DNA from: Basidiobolus meristosporus CBS 931.73
Lineage: Eukaryota; Basidiobolomycota; Basidiobolomycetes; Basidiobolales; Basidiobolaceae
Assembly: GCA_002104905.1 (NCBI GenBank)
Contig: MCFE01000391.1
Location: 18,821 to 82,820 of the forward strand
Direction of reading: 5' to 3'
Length of the DNA: 64,000 bases
This document shows, piece after piece, positions 11,192-23,400 of this stretch (within the stretch, counting starts at the first letter, position 1; the number at the start of each line of letters is the position of its first letter). The position numbers and the translations under genes are program-made. The notes beneath the pieces were generated by a model. That model worked only from the letters and a program-made list of their open reading frames with translations, made no database searches and was not told the DNA's origin.

Positions 11192-11839
11192 TTATTGGTA
11201 TGTAAAGTGTTGAGATGCTCCAGAGTCTATATACCATGTCTGAGAATCCTTGTTTGTGGTCATATTTAGTGCAGATATGAATAGTCTATTTTCAGTTGTT
11301 GCAACATTTCCATATTCAGGCTTTTTCTGCTGACTATCTTTCTTTTTGAAGCACTGGTCTGATGTGTGTCCTTTCTTTTTGCAGTAGTTACAAAACAGGT
11401 TGCTGCTGCCTTTGTAGAGTCTTGGGAACCTCCTTTGTTGGTTATTGTTGCTTATTAAAGCATTTTCTTCTTCCTTCTTATTTGCACTTGATTTTCTTAA
11501 TTCTTCATTTAGGAGCCTTCCATATACATAATCTAAGGTCAAATCTTCAGTTCTGGACTCTAGGGCTGATACAAGGCCCTTAAAATTGTCTGTCAGGCTA
11601 TTCAGGATGGTAACTATCACATCCTCATCAGTAGTTGGTACTCCTACAGATTTCATTTCATCTACCAGCAGGGTAATTCTGTTAATTAGATTTTTCATTT
11701 TTTCTCCTGGCAGCATCTTTGTAGTAAGGGATTTTTGTCTCAGATACATTTTCTTAGCAGCTGAACATGACTGGTAGGTGTCTTCTAATGCCTTCCAGGC
11801 ATTCTTTACCATTTTTGCTCTTGAGCATTGAATTAGCAT
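11192..11839 (-). pseudogene. Copia gag-protease segment
   Basis: An open stretch of 215 codons from the middle of gag to the start of the protease. It contains the UBN2-type gag core, the CCHC knuckle 'CNYCKKKGHTSDQC' and, at its end, the protease motif 'WYIDSGASQHF' with the catalytic D-S-G. It parallels the plus-strand remnant at 3850-4500 but is much better preserved. The gag start is missing. Confidence 0.85.
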
Positions 11840-11843
11840 TTGT

Positions 11844-12075
11844 CTTCAGTTCTTCTATGCTCTTACAGATCATGCACAATATTGATCCCAAAAAAAGGTC
11901 AAAAAATGGATTTTTTCCAGCTCAGTGGGTGAAACACAGGGGCTGCTTTGCATGAAGACAAAGAGCTATGTTTCACACTCTGTGGCCAAGCATAGATATA
12001 CTTGACCTCTATGGCACACTATGGCACTATTTGGCACTCATGGCTCAATGCGGCACTGTCCAACAGAACAAGCCC
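11844..12075. repeat. Dispersed TGGCAC-rich repeat, copy 2
   Basis: Second copy of the repeat at 277-510. Here it abuts the truncated gag end of the minus-strand copia. TGGCAC units continue to about 12145 (a second CCAATGGAACAGG end variant), so the repeated tail is partly duplicated. Confidence 0.7.
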
Positions 12076-12439
12076 ATTATTGTACCATAGATTACCACAT
12101 CAGTCCTGCACTATAGATTACCTATGTGGCACTGTCCAATGGAACAGGTCTACTATTCAAAAGGGCAATAATAAGGGTTGTATCACAATGTCTTTTAAGG
12201 CAGAATAATATGCAGAACATTGGGAACTATAGAGGAAGAATTGGCCTATATAGTGACACAGAGCAACATTATGAGGTAATCAGTGCAAAAAAATCCACAA
12301 TGAAATCTGGGAAGTTCACTGCACAAAGAACTGGAGGTTAATTGCTCAGCCCAACCAAAATGCTGCCAAGACAGTTACAACCCAGGGTACATGTAGAACT
12401 GAGGGAGGCACTGAAGTCAGGGGATACTGGAAAAATTTA

Positions 12440-15400
12440 CTGAGTAGTCGCAGAAGAGACTATTGGAAAAATCGCTCTACAAGCGCCCTACACCAAGCAG
12501 TACTCAGTCTCTCCTGACAACAAATTTCAACCAAGACAACTTGATCCATTTCAAGGCGCGCTTTCTCTGATACCAACTGTGTGTATCACCCCCAGTGGTC
12601 ATATGGGGAACCACATAATAGAATGGGCAATCAATAGTATACAGCACCCATGAGTGATTCTGAATCATACCTGTGCTGTAAACAAGATGGCGAACCCCGC
12701 CGAAAATAATCATGAACAAACGATCATGAGCGTATACGGCATATGACTAGCATGCTTCCCATAGAACATCACAGGCAACCGGGCTCCATCTGATTTGGGT
12801 AAAAATCAGATAAAGAACCATGAAAATCAGTATGATCAGAGCAACTTTCGTGAGTTTGGATTGTTACAGAGGGTGAGGTCGGCTCTACGACAGATATATC
12901 CTTTGCAAGGTGTTACGATACCAGCCACAAACACGCCTACTGCTACTGTGGCCCCAGCATGGGTGAACTAGCATTGTGGCATTGATTACTCAAGAATGGC
13001 CCACCGGTCTAGTTTATTATAGCGGCCTTTCCGTAGGAAACATGTTACTTCCGGTGTATAACCACTCAGATCATACAAAATCGATAGTTTCGTGTTACAG
13101 CCAAATAATTCGTAACATACCCTCGGAAGACTTCGTATTCTACTAGATAAAGGCGCCGCTTGTGCTGATAACACGTATATCAAACGCCAACAACCAGTTA
13201 GTACTGATGACTTTCATATGCTAGTGATGGAGTTCATCCCAGGCTACATAAATGAATTAAGATCAGGTTGGTAATCAAGTTGACAATAGATTGCGGAACC
13301 AGTTTCTGTTGCAGCGGTGGTTATATTGGACGATGGGTTAGTATTCTTGGCTATTGATAATTCGGCATTCAGTTCGCCTTGGCTTAGGCCAGCGACAGGT
13401 ACGAAAGAGTGCCACTCGACTGCTCTGTACCACATGTATTCATAGATATTCCATATCTCGTATATGAATATTCATACCCGGCCGCTGCGAGCGTAGATAC
13501 ACTCTGGGCTTGACATATTTCACCATAAGCCACGAATCAAATCGACTTCGCCGGAGCACCCAAGCTTCCGCGAAAAGGGTTTCAAGTCGTGGGGTCTAAG
13601 AGATCCCTTGTCTTAGTTTGACTTCCAGCTAATCACCTCTACCACTGCAACGCAGACACTCCATGACGTCGCCAGAGCCCACGCATCTCATGCAGAACAT
13701 TTCTCTAGGTTCCAGAGTCAGATTCCAGATTTTAGACCAGGGTAGCTTTTCTAGGGCGGTAAACTCCTAACTGTTGGATAAAAATGGCGAGTATTTTGCT
13801 ACATATGTTAGTTCTATCACACTGCATCAATTTACCGAGGTCGACGTGCTACATTCCTAGAATCCGTGAATACTTCCCAACCAGCCTACGAGGAATCACA
13901 ATTAACGATAATCAGGATGACACCACCAATAAATCGCCCTGATCACACATATCGATGGAACTTTGGAATCTCAAGGCATTCCGGGTTTTAGCATTGAGAC
14001 AAGAACTATGCTCGATATGACGCAAGACAAATATGAGCCCACTTCCCCTGAAAGTGGTCAAGCTGTAATCTCCACTTTCTAGTAGGCATACCTGACTGTG
14101 GGATGCTACTCTCTGGTGGCTTTGAAAGGGGTCAAAGGGTTAATGCCTCAGGGTTAGGGCATGGGCATGGGCGTACTGTAGATGCCAACGAAAAACGAAT
14201 CAATCCTGCTCCATGTGTAACATTAATTAAGCGGCAGCATTGTTGTAACCTATGGTAGTCTCCTCTGGTAGATTAGCCATAGTAAAGAACCAGTTTTCCA
14301 TCCCTTCGCCCGTCTAGAACAGGACCCTATACAGGACACATAGTTCACCACGTTTGCTCAATTGTTTTCAAGGGGATACTGGTTTGATGCGTTCTGCCTC
14401 TAGTCTGGCTCAAGGATTGCACACTGATTCTGTGTCGAACCAAATGGTGGGAAAAGAAACGCAGCTTCGTCGATGATTACTCCGTTGGAGGCCGCCGAAA
14501 CTGGCGGCTTTCCGTCATGACTGCCTGATGCAGCACAATTCCCATGGGCATCCATCATCGGCATTTATCGGCTCCGAAAATCCTTTATCTCATCTAGCGC
14601 CGCGGGCTGCTTTCAGGTATGGGGTTCCGTTTCTGGGATTGTGGGCTGGAATGGTGTGGACATTGTGATTGAGAAATACCCAAGGTCGGAGAATTTCTAG
14701 GGATAAATTACGTAAAGCCATTGAGGCTCATGATTGTTTGTAACAGATCGGTTGATTTTGGTGGAATTGGCAACAAAGACAGATCATTGCCAAGCTCGCT
14801 CCTCTGGAATCGTCTTGACGTTGTGAGCCTGGGTCCACGACACCCAAGTTGGGCTGCTATGTTCTGGCAACGCGCAGGGCCTGACGGCTGCAAAGTGCTC
14901 CCGGTGAGCCTGCGGATGCCTCCATCGGCTCATGGAGCTCGAGGGCGCCGTTGACGTAGCGGGCGAACCTCCACACCTGGTTTGTAGCTACCATGGGGGA
15001 GTTCATTTGGACCGAAATAATTAGTGATGATTGTCGCGGGAAACAGACAGTGGTGGATCTCGACACATCCCATACCCGATAAGGTTGTGAAGTCACCAGT
15101 TTCGAAATATCGACATTTCGAGAGGCAGCCCATCCCATCCAATGCCATAGATTCAGATATTGGTGTTTATTGAGACATGGGCCATTTGGGTCAACCCACG
15201 AAAGAATCAGCCGCATTGGCTTATTCATGGGCAAAACATCGCGATTTCGGAAACAATGTGTGAATCTGTGTGGGAAGCCTGGTCAACCCTGTCCGCCATT
15301 GGGTGGGGCTCGAAACACTGCCCTCTTGGGCTTTAATACATCTCCACCGATTTACCTTAGTTGATTCCTATATCATCAGGCAATCGAGTTCAGTTACTGA

Positions 15401-18400
15401 CTCCTCACGCTCGAGGCCAGGTAGCAGAACTCGGGAGCCACAAAGCATGGGTCTACGGGCTTGGGAATATTTGCAGCGAGTGCGTATGCCCACTCTATGG
15501 TTACTATCCAAGGTGGGTCAACATGTGCGTACGACAGAAACGCAATCCTCCATCTTGAGAGTTGGAAATCGGCTTGACCGGACTCATGGTTGGACCATCC
15601 AATACAATGGCTTAAGGTTTATTTTAGTCCATTGACTACTCTACCGCATCATGCACAAATGGATGAGTGGCATTCCGAGCTAAACAGGGGATGTTCAAGT
15701 TGGTCATGATGGTTACGCAACGAATATATTTGCTCGGAGGCCATATAATTCACCAGACGGAGGCTCTGATTTGTTTCGACTTGAAACACCTCGTTGATTC
15801 ACCCAATTCTTTGAAATGGATGAGTACGATCAACGCAAGATGCTTTTACCCTAGCACTCCGCTATCTAACCGTAGAGATTGCATGCAGATCAAACAGATG
15901 GGAATCGATTTTCGGATGGTTACCTAAGCTAACGTAGATGGTACGTAACCACGTTATCGTGTAAGGGGATTGGCTCTTGGATTGTCCAGGATCGACATTC
16001 ATCTCTGTGAGCTACCCAGACGAACCTCGTTATTGGAGAGTGGGGTTGCTCGAACTCAGCGTCCTGTCCACAGCCAGCCAGTCCCAAGGATAGCGGCAGC
16101 CCGTATTTAGCGCTACCCGATGCACTCGACACCAAGCTGCACTGCTATGCCCCTACACTCGTACCTTCCCTCCATCCTCTGAGTGTTCGGATTTGGACCA
16201 AAATGGGCAAAATATGCATCACTGTAATGTGTGTCAGTATGTCATCAAGGCTGGATGATTCTTCCTAAAATATACTTTGTGCGTAACTTGGACAGACACA
16301 GCAAATTCCTCACTAAAAGGATGGAACTTTCGCTTAGGTCATCAAGTATGAATGTGGTCCCTCCTTGACTGGAAAGACGATGATGATGACGTTCTCCATT
16401 ACATATTCCAGAGTTAAGTCCATTGAAACATTTGACCTGTATCCCATGCCGCTAGATCGCACCACTGTACTCTGATTCATTACTGTGCCCGCAGAATCCG
16501 GACGTACAGGCTATTGCGCTATTTCTTCCAGCCTGCGTAACTCGCAGCTCCATCTGGTAAGCAAGGTATATGGATTCAGAGTGGTGATGAAATCACCCAG
16601 AGAGCAGTTCCTAGCTGTGTGGCAAATGTCTATGGTTTTGTATGGCGTTGTAGCAGCAGAAACCGATGGATATCTGCCGGAGATGGCTTTGCTAGGGCGA
16701 GAGGGGATCTTGCTCACCTCTTCCTACGAAACAGGTTTGATGGCAAACTTGTTTGTCTAGGGGGCTCGGGCAGACTTATGGCGGTTTATGAGAGTGCAGT
16801 GGTGTAGAAAATGTGAGCGAAACATCGCCTGTCATGGCCGGAGCAGCGCAAAATACCCTGTGCCTATCCCCTATTCCTTTTGATGATATCGGGATAGAAA
16901 CATTGGGTGGTTTCTTGTGAATCAGCAGTTGGCATGGGGGGATTCCACTCTAAAGATGGCTGGTATGCAAGTGCTTTGGCTCCAAATACTCCAATCCTGA
17001 ATATAGGCCCAGCATCTCAAATCGTTCTGGTTCGGTCGCCTTAAAGGGAAACGATTTCTCATTTTGTCTACATTACAGGTTCTATGCCTACACAAACTTT
17101 AAATTCAACAAATAAACCATTCGGTAGGGGTAGATGAAGCCCCAGTTACTCAATGGCCTTCTCTTTAGAAACGCTTTGTGCACATAGTAACTGCCACCCA
17201 TTGTGACAACGGATAGTCAGCTGCAGCATTACCTAAGCCAACGCCGACAAATTGACTAATCAACCGGATCCTGGTGGATTGGTAGGACTGAGCCAACTTA
17301 CCGAATCCATTAGTTAACCCGGATTATGTGAAGGGGCGGTTACCTAATCAGTCTGGAGTTACCGAGATGGCCGTCCTTTCCAGCCGGGAATGAAGTACCT
17401 TGCTAACGTGCCCGCGCGGCCCGTATCTTAAGCCGCCCCTCCGAAGGACGCCCTGCCGAGGCCGCTTCTCGTAGTGGCCTGAGGTGGCTGACAGAAGTGA
17501 GATCTTGGAAGTTAGATCGAACTCTGCCAGATGCGATCATGCTTACCCACTGCACTTTGGGAAATCAGTTAATTTGAGCCATATTGAGATTGATTATCAG
17601 ATGCTACAAGCAGATGGAATCCCTAAAAATCCGTGGGTGCTAACCACAAGCATAAATCAATCCATCGACTATTTGTTGATTTTCAAACCCCACATCGTGC
17701 GGGCGGTGAAATCACATGTTGATTTCAGGAAGAACCAAATGATGGGAATTATCATGTCGGACAAGGAGTCCGATTTTCTGAGAGAGGCTAGAGTAGCCAA
17801 CAGATTGCAGCCCAGTGCCGACCAGCAGTAGAAGTACCTAGCCAGAAAACACCATCACGAACGCACCCCACTGATTGCGACTTTTGTGGCGGTAAACAGC
17901 CGAATAGTCAAGTCGTTCATCGTATTCAGCATTCGATCTCTTCATACACGAATCCTTGCTGCCATCATTACCCAATCCTACGTCTGCCGCTTTAGGCTGG
18001 GAGGGTCAAGGTGATGGGCATCCAAATATACAAATCTACTATGTCTTGAACCGCTTGACGGCTCTCATTGGTTTGATTTGCGCTCACACTCCCCAATGGA
18101 TTCAGTTTCCTCCTTTGATAATCAAATCTTGGTTTACCTTGCATCGTCAGAGACGTGCTTCTTGCGGTGCGAGTGGCAGCCAAGGGGAAATCCCATAGGC
18201 TGGAAGCGGTGGGATGTAGCCCAGCTCTTGAGAACATCTCATATCATAGAGGCCGGCCAATTGTGGAAGTCGTCAGGAAACGGATTACTCAGTGTGGTAG
18301 AACCGCTTTTACAGACTGCACTTGGGGTATCCAGATGATCACTCTGTTCGATGTGACGCAACGTTGGTTTGGAAAACTCCAGCGGGATCCTATTTGACGA

Positions 18401-19300
18401 GGACAGTCTCTGGTTTAGGAGTGATAAATAATTGATGGGGTGTTTGAATTGAATCAATGTGCGTTTATTTGATAAAACATTTAGAAACCGGGGTTTCACC
18501 AACCTTCGTGCTAATCGATATCTAATTTCTACTGTCATCGGCACCTTTGGATCGAACGATGCTAACACATGAGCAGCCCAACCGGCGGCATACCCAACGA
18601 AGCCTTCGGTTTGGAAGACATGATTCAGCGCAGCAGCCCACCCACTACGTCAACCACGACCCGCTGCCAGGAGGCTGGCCCCTCCCGCTCTCTCCACCAA
18701 GCTCCACGTAGCTGGGCAAGAGCCCGGTGGCGAGCAGTGTCCCGCCCTGCACGATCCAACAGCTCGTACAGGTGATTCAGTTTGGCACAATTAGGCCCAC
18801 CGCGATGTCCGAAGAGCATGGAAATCATTGTTTTGTGAGCTTTATCTGCACCAATCGACCATCCAGTAGAACCACACATATCATTCATGTCTCCAGAATA
18901 ATGAGATCATTAGGCCTGTATACTGTCACTAAGAATCAATTGTATACTTGACCCTAATAGCTTTGATCTTCAGTGTATAATCCATGCCAATTGTTCGATT
19001 ATTCAAAATCCATTGTTTTCAGGTGGATTCCTGGTGTTATATCCACAAACCTGCATGTCTTATGTTGTGCAACCTCAAGAGTTGATCAGTAAAAGGAAAA
19101 TAGGTGATTGATCTGAGCAAAGCGCTCTAAAAATAAGCGTTACAATTAGGCTGCTGTTTTAAGATCTATAGACTCAGTAATTTAGCTAAAACTGTTTAGA
19201 AATGCAAAAGGCTGATTTTATTTTGGCATAATATGATCCAATCGGTGATCGTTTCATCATTTCGGTTCAATTCAAATGCGACCTCATGTCGTGGCTTGCT
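12440..19300. other. Gene-poor stretch without a recognisable gene
   Basis: About 6.9 kb in which all six frames are closed every 60-125 codons and no family signature could be read. CpG dinucleotides are frequent again, in sharp contrast to 1-12.4 kb. The longest open stretches (14857-15234 -, 15270-15635 +, 17484-17831 +) show no domain or splice pattern that I trust. 18625-18888 (-) has a protein-like stretch but no homology I recognise. Possible content is old decayed sequence, regulatory DNA or non-coding RNA genes. Confidence 0.55.
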
Positions 19301-19307
19301 TATAAAA
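19301..19307 (+). promoter_or_regulatory. TATA box upstream of the C2H2 factor
   Basis: TATAAAA lies 115 bp before the ATG at 19416, a usual distance for a fungal TATA element with a short 5' UTR. Confidence 0.55.
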
Positions 19308-19415
19308 GGCCCGATAAGCAATCGTTTAGTATTACACATTTTGTTGTGATTCGCTTCTTCCTCACCTGCTAGCAATTCACGCCTACCTAGTCCTTCCTGT
19401 ACACCGATACTCAAG

Positions 19416-20458
19416 ATGTCCTGCCCTTTTGATTCCCAACCTTCTCATTACGAAGGTAGCTTGGACTTCGCCAATTTTTGTTCGGACATTGAGCCTCTGC
19501 TGTTCTCAGGGGTGAACCTTTCTGATTTTAGGGAATCACACATCTCCTCTAGTGATAATTTTGATTCTGCCTCCCATTTGCCTACGCCATCCCCCCAATC
19601 TCCAACCAAATACATGCCGGACAGTACGATGGTTAACCGAAATGAGTATCACACTGACCCAGTCAGCGGTGAATACAATCACCTGTGGAGAAGCTCCCCT
19701 CTCCCCTCTCCCCCAGAAAGCACCTACGGCCTGGATGGGGATTCATTCGTCTATGTAGCTTATGGCGACAAAGTGACACCATTTTCGGTAGAAGACTCAT
19801 TGATCCTTGAAAACATCCCATCCATACCGTACATGGACGCCATTCAGATGTGTTCGGCCCCATCGAGTGAGAGTTTCTGCTATGGCGAGCGCTTGCCCGA
19901 CAAGGGAAATCACACCCAAGCACATTCATGCATCTCGCCCAATGACCTTGAGTCTCTACCCCCTACAAACGCCAGCTCCGCCGAGAGCGGGTCCCGGAAG
20001 TCCTCTCTTGTTGTCGAGCAATTCACCTTGGATCAACCAGTGGTGCTTGAGAGCCCGAAGAGGTCCAGAGGTCGCAAGGCCTCAACCAAGCAAGAGTCTC
20101 AAGGAAGCAGCAAAACCTTTTTCTGCGAATACAACGGGTGCGGTAAGGTGTTCAAACGGGCCGAACACCTGAAGCGTCACATCCGCTCCATTCACACGCT
20201 TGAGAAACGTAAGTGGGCAGAATAACCAGGCCAATGAGTAATGCCAATGCTTACCTCTCCTCTTCATCCACCTTAGCGTTCCCCTGCCCACATCCAAGCT
20301 GCACAAAACGCTTCTCACGCTCGGACAACTTGAACCAGCACGTCCGGGTGCACCGAAACTCAAGGGAGAGAGCCACCAACCCAAGCTTCAACCACTTCAC
20401 ACCGTACGTCCCATCGTCGGCGGGCCAAGAGCCATTCCAAACGGTTTTCTTGAACTAG
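19416..20458 (+). CDS. Msn2/Msn4-type C2H2 zinc-finger transcription factor
   Basis: Two exons, 19416-20208 and 20277-20458, with a 68-bp GTAAGT...TTAG intron that falls in the linker between the fingers; the product is 324 residues. The N-terminal 200 residues are Ser/Pro-rich and acidic, as in activation regions, followed by a basic patch (SPKRSRGRK). Finger 1 uses C237, C242, H255, H260 and finger 2 C268, C273, H286, H290. The recognition helices 'KRAEHLKRH' and 'SRSDNLNQH' match those of yeast Msn2/Msn4, which bind the stress-response element AGGGG. From the family, a nuclear activator of stress genes is expected; target conservation is inference. Without the intron the frame stops at 20225 before finger 2, so splicing is needed. 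A TATA box lies upstream. Other C2H2 regulators with two C-terminal fingers are possible alternatives. Confidence 0.9.
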
Positions 20459-23400
20459 ATCCCTGCAAAGGAACTGCGCCTCCGCCCCTCACCACCATCA
20501 GTCTCTGAAGCCGCTTCTTCACGAACTACCACACAGCAAACGATCGCTACTTTACCAAGTCAACCCTTGTACTTCCTGACAAAGTATCCAATAACCGTTT
20601 AGTTGCTAATACTCTCGCTATGCCTTTCACTTTGCTTAGTATTGTGACTCGTCGATATGCTTCGGTTCATATCCCTTCCCCGATGAGATGCTCCAAAACC
20701 CTGCCACCTATTTTTTGATATGTATTGTATATAGGCCAATTCGAATAGGTAGACATGTTTCTTCCCTGTATACGTTGTTTCAATACCGGTTCCCTCCCAA
20801 AATGCATCGTTTTATTGGCACCCCCAACATCCTCGCTCTTCATAACTGACCAATAAATTAAGTTTGAGCCTGGCACCTCCCAACGGATCCGGATTCCCCA
20901 GCTACAGAGCGAAGCGATAAACTCAATACCCAGCGTTCCTCGTGACACCCTGCACCCTCTTAGTTCTCAGTGACCTTTTTGGCATGGACGCTGGAGCAGT
21001 CACGATGCGCTACTAAATATATCCGTTTAGTTTAGTTCAAGTGACTTCCATATTTATCCACTCACTCCTACTCTGATTCTGACGATCAGACACCGCTGTG
21101 ATCCTGGGTGGTTGACGATGCCATGGTCATTCGCACCAGATTCGTAGATAGAAACCTAGAATGATTGTATCTCCAGCCTCCGGCCGGCAGGCGTCTTGAA
21201 AAGCCTGGTTGGACCTTGAGCCAATGAAGAACCCATGCATTCTTCCTAGAGCACCTCGTCGCCAGCCAGTGTCGGACCTTGACGACAATCCTCCCGATGA
21301 GACAGAGTTGACGACGGGGGTTGCCAATCACTCTGCCAGGGTACTCCGGTATCTTTGTCGTGGAGAAACACTGGATAAGTGCCTTGTTCCATGCGTATAT
21401 AGAACAAGCCGGTTTTGCCTGGCGCAGCAAGGTTTTAGAGAGGGCCAATTCCCACTGCATCACCAGCCCAATTGATCTAATTGCCCGACCATTCAGCCAT
21501 TTTCCTGGAGTGCCTTCCCTGAGCACTTCCCTAAATCCTGATCGGGTGGGCTGTTCCCTGCCGCAAGTGGTGCTCGCCATCCAGTTTGCCAAGGCAAGCG
21601 AACATCTCACGACACCTGAAACGTGCCGAATGATATGTCCTAGCACCGCCCCTTTACTCGATGGGAAATCCCCGCACGATGCGGGGATTTGGATGGTTGA
21701 GTGGGTGAGCTCCTACCCACACCTTGCTCGTTGCGCTCACGAGCCACCATTTGGTCAGTATGCCGGTTGCTGAGGCAACAGGATGGCGTACACACCGCCA
21801 ATCTCCCAAGGGATATTGCCGAGATGCGGCCCGGACGCAGGTAACCGCATAGTAGGCCGGCATGCACAAAGGACCAGATTGCCCAACCCACCGTGCCCAG
21901 CAGTAGCCTACAATAGTTGTGACACATTGGCCTGCACGCAGGTTAATAAGGGGTGAACAAACTCTCTCTGATATCATTAGCACGGATCAGCGGAACCAAT
22001 GATGGCAGTGGGTCGAGGGTGTTTCATCAGGTCGTCTGACCTACGCAAATATGCTGGAAGGGAAGATCTCCAAAAAGACAACCTGGTCCATTGCTCACCG
22101 CCGCTCGATGGATCACGAAGGCTTGGCCCTCAGCTGATCAACGGTAGCATATGTTGATGACTTGCTTGCTGATGGGACTATGAGACTCCAAATCGAGTGT
22201 CTCAAGATTGGAGTTTTGATGACTATTTCTTCGCACTCGATTGAATACCGAGCCGTGGTTGAGCTTGATGGATTTCGCGCGATACACAAACGCTGTAATC
22301 GGTCACCAAGATCAGTCACGTTGATCGTAAACATGCCACTATCAAAAAGGAAATGGTTGAGATAAATATGTGAGCCTACAGCATCGTTGTTTTACTCTAA
22401 AATTGGCTTGGCTTGAAACTGACAAATCAGGACACCCTGTTCTAATATCTGATGATGGATGGGGCATTTCGGGATTACAAAACTTAACTCGGTAGACCTC
22501 TGTTGGAGTAAGAGTCATACATGTGTCTCGCATTCATACTGATCCAAAGGGTGGTTTTGGTGTATCATATCAGGTCATTGGCTTGCGAGGCAGCCTCCAC
22601 TAGCTCCTTTGGGAGAAATTGTGACATGACTAAGCAGAGGTTTATACAGATTCCGTGACTTGCATTTCTTAATCAAAAGATTGGATGATGTCTCGTGAGC
22701 ACCAGTGAGGTCCTATACTGATCAAGTGCAAATACGGCACATCGTTCTTCCTGCGGGAGACTAGTTAGGGAGCTTCGACTTTCGGTCACGTCTTCGATGC
22801 CACCATGCCCTCGCTATTTGCGCATACTGTCTGTCGAGTAAACGGCTACCGGGCAGAGTTGCGTGGGCCTGCCATCAACTGATCGCCTGGCCTCACATGC
22901 GCCCGCCGCGAGGCTGACGTAACAATACTCTGGCCCGGCAAATCCCTGCTGGGTGGTAGAATCCTAGATGTTGCGCAACAGAGCTAGCAAGTCCGGCTAT
23001 AGATAATCACCAGATAGTCCTGCATCTCAATCCGGTCAGGCTGCACAGCTGTGCTACATCATGTAATCTAATGGTGTCTGCTCGTGATATTCGGTGGATC
23101 GGTGCCGCGGAGTCTAAGTGCACGATGGTTGGTGCAACTTCATGTATCTCGCCTCCTGCCGCGAGGCTGCATACCAGCGATCACCATACTGCAAGGTGAT
23201 CTGCTAGCTTCCGCCTGCATACTCTTGTTGTGGGGACTTCGTTTGAGGCGGGGCTGAGAGGGATCCGTGAGTGCCATCTCTGCGAACTTCCAGAGGAGCC
23301 CACAAGCAAGCCCGATCAACACCAGCTTTACGGCATGTGTTTTGCTATCTCGGCCGCTCTTCGATCCACGGTCGCCCAGCACTTGCTTAGGAACGAGCCA

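Larger units (their letters stand above)
8560..11850 (-). mobile_element. Decayed Ty1/copia retrotransposon, minus strand
   Basis: In minus-strand order the element shows gag with a zinc knuckle, aspartic protease, GAG-pre-integrase, integrase, reverse transcriptase and RNase H, which is the Ty1/copia (integrase before RT) order. Many stops and frameshifts interrupt it. The gag N-terminus is missing: similarity to the plus-strand copia stops just before 11850, where the dispersed TGGCAC repeat (11844 on) begins, so an insertion or junction truncated the element there. I could not identify its LTRs. Confidence 0.85.

Noticed and set aside
14857-15234. Possible copia gag/protease relic on the minus strand
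   Set aside because: I tried to read a protease D-S-G and flanking motifs, but the needed residues are absent in all frames.
21086-21983. Minus-strand open frames of 95-186 codons
   Set aside because: Rich in Arg, Trp and Cys with no clear motif. Faint resemblance to copia RNase H could not be supported residue by residue.
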